From: Chinchilla lanigera
Lineage: Eukaryota > Chordata > Mammalia > Rodentia > Chinchillidae
Length of the DNA: 64,000 nucleotides
Assembly: GCF_000276665.1 (NCBI RefSeq)
Contig: NW_004955427.1
Coordinates: 4,542,496 to 4,606,495 of the forward strand
Direction of reading: 5' to 3'
The position numbers and the translations under genes are program-made. Shown one piece after another: positions 35,441 to 47,549 of the stretch. Positions within the stretch are counted from its first letter, which is position 1. Each line of letters begins with the position of its first letter. The notes below the pieces were generated by a model. The model saw nothing but the letters and a program-made list of their open reading frames with translations. It did no database searches and was not told the origin of the DNA.

Positions 35441-36779
35441 ACCCAATGCTTTTAGAACCTGGTTCTTTGCATTCCCAGTGACACAGCTTCCAAAGCTGTG
35501 GGAGCTGTTCCATTAATATAGGCGTGTATTTTCCACAGAGCTACAGGGTAGGGGATAAGTAGCTGCTACTCTGTGAGAGATGATATTGACCAAAATTAAT
35601 CTCAATTTATTATCCAAAATTTCCCAGGAACTTTCAAGTTTTAAATGCCAGAGTTCCGAAATAGTCATAGCAGACAGATTCATACTGTGCATTCACAGAT
35701 TCATACTGTGCATTCATTTCCTTGGTGGAGAGAGATTTCTGGCACTTCCCGTTTCACCACTATTTAAAAATCCTTTGGTTTTTGGTAATGCTTTTATTTC
35801 TGTTCTCCCTGATAGTTAATTATAGCTTGCTTCTCTAGGACAACTTGATATAAGCTTGATATAAAGTTGTCTCGCAAATTTTGGTTAAAGCTAAATTAAC
35901 TCCTTAACGTTGATTTAAGATGAGGTAGTAGATCTAGATTGCTTCTTCTACCTATAAACTCCTTTACCATATAGAGTAGAGATAAAGGAACAGACTAAGA
36001 CCACAGATTCATTATGCTTTGGCCTGTTACTTTTATTTCTTTGTATTTCCTGGTGTCTCATTTTCTTTGGGAAAAAAAGAAAATAATTTTGCTGATACAA
36101 ATTGTACAATTATATGAAATTGCTTTCATTTATTAATCGAAGGGATTCCAATCTCTTTTAGAACTATAGTGAAATATATAAAAGCATTCAACTCACTTAT
36201 GCTAGGTGAAGATTGAAAAATATAGACAAAAGAGTTACTAATTCATTTTCATTTAACAATGTAGAATTTCAGAATGTTCATAAAGTCATACAAATAGATT
36301 GGTGATTCAAGATTAAATATGCTACTAGATTGTGTCGATGTTATTGATTTAAGACAATCCTAACCAATTGTTTTCCTAATCTAACTTTAAAAATGTAAGC
36401 CTTGAATTTGCAATCCCTCTTTGATGCAGGGTAGTGTTTGGCATGGAAAGAAAGATTTACTCTATTTTGGTTACTATCTTGTGCAATAACTTTCCCTAAG
36501 AGAAAAAGATTACTACTCTTTTCCCTATGCCAACTAAGGTGTTAAATATAATTTTGCTCAACAGCAGGAAAAACAGATTTAAAAATCAAAAGACATCTTT
36601 CACAAGTGTTAGCTCATCAAAAGCATGATTTTATAGCTGAGCAAAGTAATAAATTGCCAAAAATTATTTATATATATTTATTTATTTGTGGGAAAATGGA
36701 AACATATGAAATACGTACCAAATAATTTAATAGAGCTTCATTCCTCAATAACTCATTTTTAAATTGAATTGTCTTTTTA
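35441..36779. other. Unassigned AT-rich DNA with a small tandem duplication
   Basis: No repeat family recognised. Contains the 21-bp duplication at 35675-35716. Confidence 0.45.
35675..35716 (+). repeat. 21-bp tandem duplication
   Basis: Two identical adjacent copies of a 21-bp unit beginning cagattcatactgtgc, at 35675-35695 and 35696-35716. Identity implies a recent event. Confidence 0.95.
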
Positions 36780-37083
36780 AGTTTTGAGGGAGACCCCTTG
36801 AGACGTGGTCAAGGTACAAAGACTGTCCTTGTGAATTTGTAAATGCCAGTATAAAATGGTATTTCAGGAGTAATCTTTTTCTCTTTGACCTTCTGCCTAT
36901 AGCTATGGGAAGTTATGGCATTCAAGCTGCCATTTTAAAGGCAAATGCTATTCCTTAAGCAGACATTGAGGCTGCTAGTATATTGATATTGAAATTTCTT
37001 ACTTCCAGAACCGTGAGACAATAAAATTATAAGGTGTCCTCTTTTAAGTGTTCTGTTTCATTGGAAGGAAGTGGACTAAGGCA
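36780..37083 (+). mobile_element. MLT1-like MaLR LTR, sense
   Basis: 3'-half features: 'acttccagaaccgtgagac' then a polyadenylation-like aataaaa and an end 'gtggactaaggca'. Matches the conserved MaLR LTR 3' end. The 5' part is eroded. Confidence 0.6.
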
Positions 37084-38358
37084 TACCTAGAAAATTTATA
37101 AAAATTTTAGAGTCAACATTACTCAAATTTGTTTTGTTTCTGCTTTGTGAAGTATTCATATGGCATTTATTTTGTTTAGTTAATAAGTAGATAGTTTGCA
37201 AATATTAATGTTGAAGCATTAACAAGTCATAATATCTTGGCAGCTGTTAGGAGGGAAAGAAAAATGAACACTTCAAAACAGAGTTTTGAATGAGAAGACA
37301 ATATTGTACATATTTAGTTTTTTTAAAAAATCATGTTTGAAGTTTTTTGTCTTTACTCAGTTTCACTGAAAGTTCATCAGATTTAATTTTGTTTTAAATG
37401 CTGTTCCTTATTGTGTAAACAATGTATTTATGATTTTTTCTTTCATCAATACTCCTGTTATAAACACATACCTCACACTGGTGCTGCTCACACAAACCAG
37501 TCTTGCTTCAGAGTTCTGTGTCTTGCAAAAGTAACCTCTTCATGACCTATATCTTTGAGTAACACGAACTGTACAATGCACTTTAGTCTGGAATTGCTTT
37601 TGAAAGCTTCTGAAATAAGAACTCACACTCTCATCTCAGTTAGATTTCTATGTAGACTGTGAAAAAAGTGTTTTCAAAGAGCTGTTTCAAGAGCAGAGAG
37701 TATATCTACTCATCAAGGGGAAGTTTAAACAGAAACAGTTGCTTTGGCTTACCCACGGCAGGTACAGTTACTGATCAATATCAGAACAAAGATGAAGGCT
37801 GGTTTGAAAGGATTTATAACTCCTTCAGTTGATCACTTTACCATTAGTTGTTGACATTTTTAAGGTAATGACTCTCTTTAAGAGGAAGAAATGCCTTGCT
37901 GAACATTTGACCTGATTATCTATTGCCTGTAAGAAATGTTTAGTTATAATCATCTTTTCATGCACTCAACAAGTACGTTTTTATGGATTATAAGATACAG
38001 AATATTGTGATATTAGTTGGAAGATAACATGTAAATAAACCATTTTTAACAGCCAGGCTTATAAAATTTTCCCCAAAATGCTAAGGTAAAACAGAAGAAT
38101 TTGCAAAGGATTGTCCTAAAGGTATGAAATTTAGTGAATAGTATATTAATCCTGTGGAGAAAATCATATAAAAGAAGAAATAAATAGTATCTACCAGTTG
38201 TGGTCAGGTCATCTTCCTTAAAGTAAAGGTCCTTAATTTTAGGCTTTGATTTGATGAAATTTGAACATCAAACTGTAAGTCTATACAACCTGCATTTTCA
38301 TTACGCCTAATACTCTTCTCTTCAATCACTGGAAATCAATAGGTAGCTGAAGGTTGTT
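37084..38358. other. Unassigned AT-rich DNA
   Basis: No repeat landmark or credible ORF recognised. Confidence 0.45.
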
Positions 38359-38899
38359 GTAGTGTTTAATTTTACATGTGAGTTGAGTGGACCAAGAAGT
38401 GTATAGACATTTAATTAAATATTATTGTGAGTATTTCTAAGAGGATGTTGTGGTAGGGATTAACATTTAAATTAATGCATTAAGTAAAGAAAATAGCCCT
38501 CCATTATGTGGATAACACTTATCTAACTAACTGAAAGCTTAAAAAGAAAAGGTTGAACCTTCTTTCCTCTCTTTTATTTCCCATCACAGCATATAATAAA
38601 ATTCTTGTCTTACTGCCTTCAAGCCTTGATTTATCACTCAGTCCAAAATATCAGCCCTTCTTGAACATGGAAGCTGCTGGGCTTTGGACTAGAAATACTT
38701 CAGTTATTCTGGTTCTCATGACTTGTGATTCAACGTGGAACCAAACGATTGATTTACCCAGGTCTTTGGACTGCTGATTCATGTTGCAGATCTAGGAACT
38801 TGTCAGCTTCCATAAATAAAGAGCAGTATCATTTCCTTCTAGAGAAATTCTGGGTATATCTCCTGCTTGTTCTGCTTCTTTGGAGAATGTGGACTAACA
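38359..38899 (+). mobile_element. MLT2-like LTR (ERVL), sense
   Basis: Starts with 'gtgtttaattttacatgtga', then 'gttgagtggaccaagaagtg', has 'ggattaacatttaaattaat' and 'gccctccattatgtgg', and ends 'ttggagaatgtggactaaca'. The order fits the MLT2 LTR of ancient ERVL. Diverged. Confidence 0.65.
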
Positions 38900-39469
38900 T
38901 AGTACTCAACAATTGTGCCTCATCCTTAGTGTAATTCACTCCTGAAGAAGTTGTATAGCCCACCTAACCCCTTCGGTCAAATGAGGGATGTAATCATAAC
39001 ATTTCAAATCCTTTTCCATCCAAAATCTCTGATTTGTTTCTTTTTACATGGAAAAAGGAGAAATATTGCTTAAATTTTACCACTCTTTTGTGCATATGTA
39101 AAATATTTCTATCCAAAAATGATTGTATGGAATAATTCCATTCACATATTTGTTCAACCATTTGTGAACAACCATTATGTTCCAGGTCTCTTTCCATGTC
39201 GTCAGAATAGACAAATGACAACACAACAAAGCAATAACAAAAGCAATGTGAATTTTGCCAGGGGTAGTGTGTTCATCGAATAAAGGTAATGCAAAGTTTA
39301 AGGCAATTAATGAACAAGTGAAGACCATTATGAAAACCAAGGTACTTTAGTATCAAAAACCATAGAAATTTGGTGGTTTTACTTTACTTCTAACAGTCTT
39401 ATTATTTAAAATATTAAAAGCTGAAAAAATAAAAAGGAAACTCCTCATATCCTTTGCTTACAAGGCTTC

Positions 39470-39563
39470 ACTCTAATTCAGGCTGGCCTCACACTCATGG
39501 CAATTCTCCTGCCTCATCCTCCAGAGTGCTGGAGTTACAGCTGTGCACAACCACGCTTGGCTC
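39470..39563 (-). mobile_element. B1 SINE, antisense, 5'/3' eroded
   Basis: 'caggctggcctcacactcat', 'ctcctgcctcatcctccag', 'gtgctggagttacagctgtg'. Confidence 0.75.
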
Positions 39564-39639
39564 AAAAACTTTATGAAAGTGAAATTATACAGTATGTCAT
39601 GTTTTAGAATGTTTTTTCATACTACATTCCACTTCTTTC

Positions 39640-39840
39640 CTTTTTCTTCCTTCCTCCAGATACCGTGAGGCAAACAGCTTTCATCTCCTATACCCCTCTG
39701 CTATGAAATATTTTTGTTTTTGCTTTGGAGTCAGCTCACCATGGACTGAAGCCTCTGTAAGCATAAGCCAAAATAAGCATTTTCTCTTTTGGTAGTATAT
39801 GTAGGCGTTTTGTCCGCACAATAGGAAGTTGAGCAATGCT
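39640..39840 (+). mobile_element. MaLR LTR 3' part, sense
   Basis: 'ccatggactgaagcctctgt' then 'gccaaaataagcattttctc' and a terminal 'aggaagttgagcaatgc' follow the rodent MaLR LTR 3' end. Confidence 0.6.
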
Positions 39841-39849
39841 TCGTTCACC

Positions 39850-40515
39850 ACTAAAAATGTGTGTTGGATTCTGTAACTTTAGGGGTAGATTTACTTTTTC
39901 TCCTGGTTTTATCAGTTTTTGTCCCATATATTTAGAGTGCTATTGTTAATTGCACATTTGATACTAGTTGTTATGTATTTTTGGAGAATTGACTATTTTT
40001 ACCTTTTAGTGCTGCTTTTAATCTCTATTTTGCTTCTTCAAACTCTGCTCTACCTGAAATTCAGATAGCTAACTCAGCAATCCATTCACTGTTGTTACAA
40101 CAATGTTTCTTTCTCTGTTCATTTACTGTTAATCTATCTGATCTTAGTATTTAAAATGTATGCATACCAAAAGTGTATGCAAGCTAGTATGTACTGTAAA
40201 TGTATACCAATAAAAAATAAATTTCTTCAAGATAATATATAATTGGGTCTTGATTTCCATGGCACTTACCCTTTTCTTGCAGTACTGAAGATTGAATCCA
40301 GGGTCTTTGCACTGCGCTATATCCCCAGTCTTTTTTATTTTTTTATTTTGAGACAGGTTCTTGCTAAGCTGCCTAGTTCAGGCTGGAATTTGTGACCATC
40401 CCCCCTCCATGACCTCCCATTGTGCTGGAATTCTGGGTGTGTACATCCATACTCAACTCCAAAACTGATTGGCCTTTAATTGTTTATATTTAGACCGTAG
40501 ACATTTAAAAGGATT
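39850..40515 (-). mobile_element. L1 fragment, ORF2 5' (endonuclease-side) part, antisense
   Basis: Antisense ORF2 text: 'ctcctggttttatcagtttt', 'tgttaattgcacatttgat', 'tgaaattcagatagctaact'. Interrupted by a B1-dID at 40265. It is upstream-type ORF2 sequence yet lies to the left of 3' ORF2 sequence at 40520, so it is a different L1 from its neighbour. Confidence 0.58.
40265..40460 (-). mobile_element. B1-dID dimeric SINE, antisense
   Basis: Antisense ID half 'gcagtactgaagattgaatc' and 'gcgctatatccccagtc', T-rich linker, then antisense B1 half 'gagacaggttcttgctaag', 'tcaggctggaatttgtgacc', 'tgtgctggaattctgggtg'. Confidence 0.78.
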
Positions 40516-40560
40516 TTTGTAAAATTCAGTTTTGTGATGCCTCTATCTTTTTTCCTTTTT

Positions 40561-40649
40561 TTTGGTTTTTCTCCGGTACCGGGAACCGAACTCACGACCT
40601 TGCACTTGCCAGGCAGGTGCTTTTGCCGCTGAGCTAGGTCCCCAGCCCC
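40561..40649 (-). mobile_element. tRNA-derived ID-like SINE, near consensus
   Basis: Antisense copy: 'ctccggtaccgggaaccgaa', 'cttgccaggcaggtgctttt', 'gccgctgagctaggtcccc'. Exact flanking repeat tcttttttccttttt. Confidence 0.95.
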
Positions 40650-40834
40650 TCTTTTTTCCTTTTTGCTCAAGATTTCTTTGTCTATTCTGGGTATTTTCTG
40701 ATTCCATCTGAGTGTTAGGGTTGTTTTCTCTTGGTCATCGAAGAAGATTTTTAATATTTTAATAGAGATTGCAGAAAATATATGGACCATTTTTAGTAGT
40801 ATGCCTCACCTATAAGCAAATGAGGTTTTGTAGG

Positions 40835-41262
40835 TGTCTTAGTTACTTTTATCATTGCTGAAACAAAATACACAACCTGTGTGAGTTACTGGAGGAAAGG
40901 TTTATTTGAGCTCACAATCTCTACATGTTTCCATCCATAGTCAGCTGGATCCAAGGCAGAAGAGCATCACAGAGGAAAAGAGGTCATGGTATAGCAGGCA
41001 GAAGGCAGCAAACAGCAAGCAGCTGCAACAAGCTGCCTTTTCTCTCTTTATATTTGATGTAAACTACCAAACCTACTGATTGGTACCATCCACACCCAGC
41101 TTGGAGCTTCCACTTTCCACCTCCAGAACTATGCTAAACCCATTCAGTCGTGAGAAACTCTTACTCTCATTATCACATACCCTAGATCAAGCCACCTCCA
41201 AATAGCCCACCAGCATGAGCACATCGGCTTTGGGCAGGGACACCTAGATACAAGCCATAACA
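40835..41262 (-). mobile_element. Complete MaLR (ORR1/MT-like) solo LTR, antisense
   Basis: TG..CA ends with flanks gtagg (40830-40834) and gtggg (41263-41267), a candidate 5-bp duplication with one mismatch. Same family as 9796-10290 ('tgtcttagtt', 'ccatagtcagctggatccaa', 'acaagccataaca'). Inserted into the antisense L1. Confidence 0.85.
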
Positions 41263-41944
41263 GTGGGGCATTTAGATTTAACATAACATCTTTGCATCTC
41301 TGGTGTGAAGCTAAATTGGTTATGGTGAATGATCTTTTTTAATGCGTTGTTGAAATCTGTTTGCAAGTATCATATTGAGGATTTTTTCATATAGAATTTT
41401 TGCATCTAGGATATTGGCCTGTAGGTTTATTTCACTGTTGAATCTTTTATGGTTTTGGTGTCAGGGTAAAGGTGGATCCATAAAATAATTTGGAAGCCTA
41501 ACCTCTCTTTACATTATATGGAAAATTTTGAGGAGTGTTGGCATTAGTTCTTCCTTAATTTCTGGTAAAATTAAGTGGGAAATTCATCAGGTGCTGAGCT
41601 TTTCTTTGTTGGTAGAGCTTTTTATTACTGTGTCAATTAAATTCTTTATAATAGTCTACAGGGAGTTCATAACTTCTTGATTTCATTTTTGTGAGTGGTT
41701 TGTGTCTAGGAATGTACTCATCTTTCTGATTTTCCCAATGTATTTGAATATAAATTTTTTAAACACTTTGCAATCATACTGAATTTCAGTCGTATTTGTT
41801 GTAACTTTTTACTTTTCATTTTATTTGCATGGATATTCTCTCCATGTGCTCTTCTTTTCATAAGTTTGGCTAAGGGTTTATCAAATCAGGTTTATCTTCC
41901 CAAAAACCAAATTTTTTGGTTCATGGATCTTTTTTATCTGCATT

Positions 41945-42085
41945 TACATGTTCATGGCAGCGGCACTCCCATTAATTAAGACAGGAAAGTGACATGTGTC
42001 AAATAACACATGAGTGGATACCAAAACTGTGGCAATATACAAAATGGGCAGTCATTGAAGAACTGGAAAACCCCAATAAAATAGC
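41945..42085 (+). mobile_element. L1 3' UTR fragment, sense
   Basis: 'gttcatggcagcggcactcc', then 'gagtggataccaaaactgtg', 'gcaatatacaaaatgggca' resemble the sense L1 3' UTR. Directly abuts the antisense L1. Confidence 0.55.
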
Positions 42086-44307
42086 TTAATGTGGAGATTA
42101 ATTGTTTTGGAACAAGGCCTTGTCATTAGTACAGAAAATAGATAGCACTGGAAGAAAACACCTGTGATGTGATACTGGGCCCTGGGAGATGTACACTGTC
42201 TACCTATGTTATATCAGCTAGTCTGAAGAGCAGAATTTCTTATCATGAACTATGTGCCTTCAGACACATAAAGTGAAAATGAAGACTTTCTAGGAGAAAT
42301 TTATTATAAATTATAAAGAGAACTGGGTGGCATCACAATGGTATGACATATTGTGTGACTCGTTCTCGGTCCCACTCCCAATGTCATACATTTATGTTAA
42401 ATTTGTGTTTGCCTGAGTTCATACCTGTATGGCATGAGGTTTGGGTCTACGTGACTATGCAGCAGATGGGAAGACACAAGCTGTTTTCAGGAGTAGAGAC
42501 AGTGCACGTTTGTGTGCAAACCAAGAGGAAAGTGGTTGGGTAAGACAATCACAGTCTACATGTTTCAATCACTAAGTTAAAAAAGAAACATAATTCAGTA
42601 AGATTTTATTTAGCAATAATGTTAATGTCCGTATAAAAGAGGGCTAATAAGGTAGTCTGAAAGTCCACTATTTGTAGGAATTCAGATATATATGTAGTAA
42701 AGGATAGTTTAAAAATACAGAAAGAAAAGCCAAGTAAATGGAAAGATAAATAATACAGATAAAAAATCAGAGAATGAACAAAAGTGGGACATTTATTGAG
42801 TTTCAACTATGTGGTTCAATGAGTTTTACTCTGTTAGTGACTTTCATAAATTTAACCTCTTTAATTGTTTTTGGATAGATTCAGCCAGAGGTCTTGTTTT
42901 GTGTAGAATTGTTTCAAATTTTTTTCCACTCTCTCTTTGGAAGATCAGTGAAACAACTGTAACCTTCACATCTGTTGAACATTAACTCCACAGTCACGAA
43001 TTTTTATTTTCTTTCCAGCTGTGTGCTCTCTGAAACTAGGCTGAACTGGAGAAAGGAAAAACAGAATGGCATATAGTGCAACCTAAATTGCTGGATAGTT
43101 AACTTCTTAGCACTATCAAATTCAAATCTGATCATGAATCTGTATATCTGCCTTTACATAATGTTTATTTTCCCTTCCTCTAATAAAGGTTCCATGTTTG
43201 CTGCCAGAATTGTAATGCCCCTATCTATTGTTTTTTTTGTTGGTCCTGTTGACAAAGATATGTTTTCTGTTGTGGTAACAAAGGAAAGCTTGTCCATCTG
43301 TTGGAAATAGAATATTGCTTCCAAGTGTAAAATATTTATCTTACAGCAAGGCAGGAACTGCACAACAAATGAAACTGATTAAAGATTTTTTTCTTTTTAC
43401 TTGAACCCAGGAGCTCTCCTAGCAGCTTTAAAATGTTAAAGAGACTAAAAATTTATTATATAGTACACTGTTTTAGGCATTTGAGAATAAACCAATATAC
43501 AGTAATTATCATAAACTCTCAAATTGTAAATGGTTACTCTTCTCCAGGCCACTCCTTGGTATAAAATGCACTGATTACTTAAGAATATACTAAAATACAC
43601 TGAGTACACATTGATTTGAAATATTAAAATGTTGAAAAATAAATGAACGTACTTTAAAGTCTCTGCTATTTCTGTCAGTTCACTAGTTATATGCACTAAG
43701 TTGCTATTTTGTTTTATCTTATCATCTGATAAGCAGGCCTCACAAACCTGGGTGTCCCCACTAATACTTTGGAGGAAGGCTGGTCACTAAAGTGGAAATG
43801 CCAGACTTTTCAGATAAGTTCTTTCTTGGTGGCGTTTCTAACATACTGTCAGTAACTTCAGAGACTCAGGGATGTGTAAGATAAGAATTCAGTTTCAACT
43901 CTGAAGAACCTGTGAAAATCACCTTTTCAAAGGATATGTTGAAGAGTTTTAAAAACAATAAAGAAAAACATGGGTAAAGAACATTGCTAAACAGAATAAA
44001 TTGATGTTATACTTGATTCAATCTATTCAGTCCTATTAATAATTCATTATTTCAGTTTCATGACTTTCTATGAAAGGCAATGAAAAGAGACATTTGTATA
44101 AAGAAACTCATACAGTTCAAAAGGAAAATATTTAGTGGAATCTTTGAAATTTCACCAGCTTATAGTATCCCAAATTGGTGTAGAGTTTAAAAATTATACC
44201 AATGGTATAAGAGAAGGTGAAGAAGAAAAACAACTTAGTATGTAATTAAATTGCAAGACCCACATAACTTTCAAAAATGGGTTGATCTGTTTTTATTAAA
44301 ATTTATA
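42086..44307. other. Unassigned AT-rich DNA
   Basis: About 2.2 kb with no SINE, LTR or L1 landmark. Open frames at 42343-42543 (plus) and 43445-43696 (minus) lack known features. Confidence 0.45.
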
Positions 44308-44410
44308 CGGGAGCTGGGGATTTAGCTCAGTGGCAAAAGCGCCTGCCTGGCAAGCGCAAGGTCATGAGTTCGGTTCCTGGTACCGGAGAAAAACCAAAAA
44401 AAATAAAAAA
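44308..44410 (+). mobile_element. tRNA-derived ID-like SINE
   Basis: 'gagctggggatttagctcag', 'gcgcctgcctggcaagcgc', 'gagttcggttcctggtaccg', A-rich tail. Target duplication taaaatttata on both sides. Confidence 0.95.
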
Positions 44411-44543
44411 TAAAATTTATATTTTATGTAATTTCATACACAAATCTGATACCTGACTTTAAGTAAAAGCATGTTTTAAGAAATCTAAGCAATTTCAATA
44501 ATATAAATTATAAACTGAATTTCATGTTAAAGTGAGAGGAACT

Positions 44544-44641
44544 GGGGCTGGGGATTTAGCTCAGTAGCAAAGCACCTGCCTGGCAAGTACAAGGTTGTGA
44601 GTTTGATTCCCAGTACCGGAAAAAAAACCAAAAAGAAAAAA
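44544..44641 (+). mobile_element. tRNA-derived ID-like SINE
   Basis: Same family and orientation as the copy 134 bp upstream. Exact 15-bp target duplication aaagtgagaggaact at 44529-44543 and 44642-44656. Confidence 0.96.
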
Positions 44642-44656
44642 AAAGTGAGAGGAACT

Positions 44657-45511
44657 TAATGATTCTATATAGAAAGCAGAATTTGTGGTTTTATTTCTCA
44701 GTGAAGAATATATTTCCATTCTAGACCTCAGCACATAAATATTTTTTCTCAATTGCAGATATCCACAAATAGATGCCAAGCAATATTACCTACTGTTTGT
44801 CAAGTTACTAAAAATGCCCAAATAACTATCAGAAACACCCCAGGGTCTACTGTATCAGAATGGATCTACAGATATGTATTTTGGCAATTGCTAAAAACAC
44901 TAACAGAGAGAAATAATAAATGAGAGAAAGTCAATGAGGCTGCAAAATACTAGCACTGCTACATTGAGATGCAAATTACTCAATTATCATTCTGTGAAAT
45001 TAATTGAAGTCAGTCATTCTCAAGAGTTACTAATAGCAAAGGTGCATGTAAAATAAATCTTAAATAATTATATGAACTTGACACATTCTGTAACTAATAA
45101 TTATATAGTGAAACAAAAATAATATTTTAATACAGATCACTATCATAAATTATACTAATTCACTAATGAAATTCATATCATAAAAAGAAGTATACAAAAA
45201 ATGAAGTACTAGACTTGGTTACTCATACCTGAAAGTTAAAATGTTGATTTTAGAGAAGTAGAGGGCAGAATAACAATCACTAGATGCTAGGGAGAAAGGG
45301 AACAGGGGTTGGCTAATGGATACCAAAATACACTTAGATAAGAGGAACAGCTACCAGTATTTTATAGAATATTAGGCTGATTAAAATTCTTCAATAATTA
45401 TATATTTTAGTTAACATACAGAAAACAAGTTTGAAGTTTCCCAACATAAACAAAAGATATGTCTTTTAAAAAAGGAAATGCTACCTACTCTGATTCGATA
45501 AACTTGCTTCC
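44657..45511. other. Unassigned AT-rich DNA
   Basis: No landmark recognised. Confidence 0.45.
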
Positions 45512-45524
45512 CCTTTTATTTTTG

Positions 45525-45639
45525 TTTTGTTTGTTTGTTTGTTTGTCTGTTTTGTTTTTCTTCCAGTACCGGCAATCAAACTCATGACCTTGCGCTTGCC
45601 AGGCAGGTGCTGTGCCCCTGAGCTAAATCCCCAGCCTTT
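45525..45639 (-). mobile_element. tRNA-derived ID-like SINE
   Basis: Antisense copy with a (TTTG)n tail, 'ccagtaccggcaatcaaact', 'gcgcttgccaggcaggtgc'. Flank c(c/t)tttt(a/t)atttttg duplicated at about 45511-45524 and 45640-45653. Confidence 0.93.
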
Positions 45640-45985
45640 CCTTTTTATTTTTGCCTGTTGTGGTTGAAGTCCCCTCACTCATATGTTCCGTGTATTTCTG
45701 GAGTCCTGGTTGGTGACAGAGCCCATTACTTGTTTTAGATACAGAGTATATTATATACTCATTTCCTCATTCTGCCTGGCAGCTAGAGTTCAGGCAATTA
45801 GGCTTTCTCGTGAAGGCAGACCAGGCCAGAAATGGGTTTGGAACCAATGAAAACAGCAGCAGGGACCACAGAACACCTTTCTGTTCTTGTTAATTTTGTA
45901 GAAAAACTAAGAAACTGGGACAGGCAGGTTCAGTGCTAGCTTGTGATCTGAGAATTACTGTACTCTATAGCGGTATTTCCACCAC

Positions 45986-46067
45986 ACTGGCTTCTATGAC
46001 CACTCATACTTAGTAGAAAAACTCTCACTGGCTTCTATGGCCACTCATCCTTAGTAGAAAAACTCTC
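45986..46067 (+). repeat. 41-bp tandem duplication
   Basis: Unit begins actggcttctatg; copies at 45986-46026 and 46027-46067 differ at about two positions. Confidence 0.95.
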
Positions 46068-46159
46068 AGCATTTACTGCCTCTGATGACTAAGAACTGAC
46101 AAAATTAATGTAAGAAATTTTATATAATTTTTATTTATGTAAGATTTAGAGATATGTCT

Positions 46160-46250
46160 TATCTTTAACTTTTGCTTATATTAATGTAATCTTATATTAA
46201 TATGTAATCTTATATTAATATGTAATCTTTAACTTTTGCTTATATTAATG
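46160..46250 (+). repeat. AT-rich complex tandem repeat
   Basis: 'aatcttatattaatatgt' units lie between two copies of 'ctttaacttttgcttatatt', so a short array is nested within a longer duplication. Confidence 0.85.
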
Positions 46251-46622
46251 CTTGTCAAATATATATTACTTATATGATGTTCTCACCTTCCAAGGCACAA
46301 ATAATATACACTATAGAGAATGCTGTTAGTTCTAGTTACGTAGAGTCACCTTAACATTACTTAAATGTCATAAATATTGTCACACTCAATTAAAAATTAA
46401 ATTAAATTAAATTTAACACTCAATTAAAAAAATAAACCAAAATGAAAACACAATTTGAATGATGTATCCAAGCTCAGAAAACGAAGATACGAGATGTTAA
46501 ACTAAAGAAGACAGAAGTCTTCTGTCTGTACCCCTGTGGTTTTCAACTTATATTATGTCACCTTTAATATGAGTTCCTAGAAAGAAGGAAACACATGTCT
46601 ATCTAGAAGAATTCCAGTTTCT

Positions 46623-46731
46623 TTTTTTTTTTTTTCTTTTTTTTTGGTTTTTCTCCGGTACCGGGAACCGAACTCACGACCTTGCGCTTGCCAGGCAGGC
46701 GCTTTTGCCGCTGAGCTAAATCCCCAGCCCC
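46623..46731 (-). mobile_element. tRNA-derived ID-like SINE, near consensus
   Basis: Antisense copy, exact 15-bp duplication agaattccagtttct at 46608-46622 and 46732-46746. Confidence 0.96.
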
Positions 46732-46746
46732 AGAATTCCAGTTTCT

Positions 46747-47510
46747 GATAATATAAATTCATTCACTTAGCCTTTCTTAGAATTATGCCTATGTTGCAAA
46801 GACCCTCAGCCTACATATTTTTGGCAACAAAAACAATCACAGTGTTCCTACAATCAATTTTCAATTAAATTCCAAGGAGAAGGTGAGGTAGTAAGGGACG
46901 AAATTGTATTCAACTTATCACAGATATATTTATCATTTTTTTCTCTGATCTAACATGCATTTAGGGGCTACTGTTCAAAAGAATAAGCAAACATCCATTC
47001 TCCTAAGACTTTCAATTTTCTCCTTATGCTGCCTGAAGCAATGGCATAGCTTAAGAGCCTTGCAAATGGAAAGTGGTGTCTCTTATAGGTAAATTTCATC
47101 CATTCTCTTCTAAATTTCCTTTTTCTTTCCAGAGCTCACCTTCTCAGATGTCTTGTATCCCTTAGGGCCGTTCCTCTAGTGGTGACTATGGAGTTTGCTA
47201 CCAGATCATTAATTGTTAATTAATGTTATTTAACACTCTTAAAGGTTTTCTAGATTTGCTGGAGCCAGTATCATAGAGTCTATGTCAGTAGTGTGCTGTC
47301 TCTACTCCCTTATGTCACTCCTGGAAACTGCTACTCTGTCCTCAACTATAGCAAGGAAGCTGTTTCTGGTTCCTAACCTAATAGAACTAACAGACCTCTG
47401 AACATATTTTCACACACACAAATTCAAATCTTCCAAGTACAAAATTTATACTCCTCATGGAAAACCGCGCTTTGTCTTCACCTGACTGTCAACTGAAAGA
47501 CAGCATGCAT

Positions 47511-47549
<39 letters not shown>

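Larger units (their letters stand above)
40520..41945 (-). mobile_element. L1 retrotransposon, ORF2 3' end to RT region, antisense
   Basis: 'ttgtgatgcctctat' (40531) continues after the SINE as 'caagatttctttgtctattc' (40669), and then after the LTR at 40835-41262 as 'ctttgcatctctggtgtgaa'. With the two inserts removed the L1 order is continuous. Ends near 41945. Confidence 0.75.

Noticed and set aside
41270..42085. Twin-priming inversion of a single L1
   Set aside because: The antisense part is continuous with L1 sequence left of the LTR (from 40520), so the sense fragment at 41945 is better read as a separate piece.
47249..47280. Weak resemblance to U4 snRNA 5' region
   Set aside because: Only a short, broken similarity; far below the U6 match and within chance.
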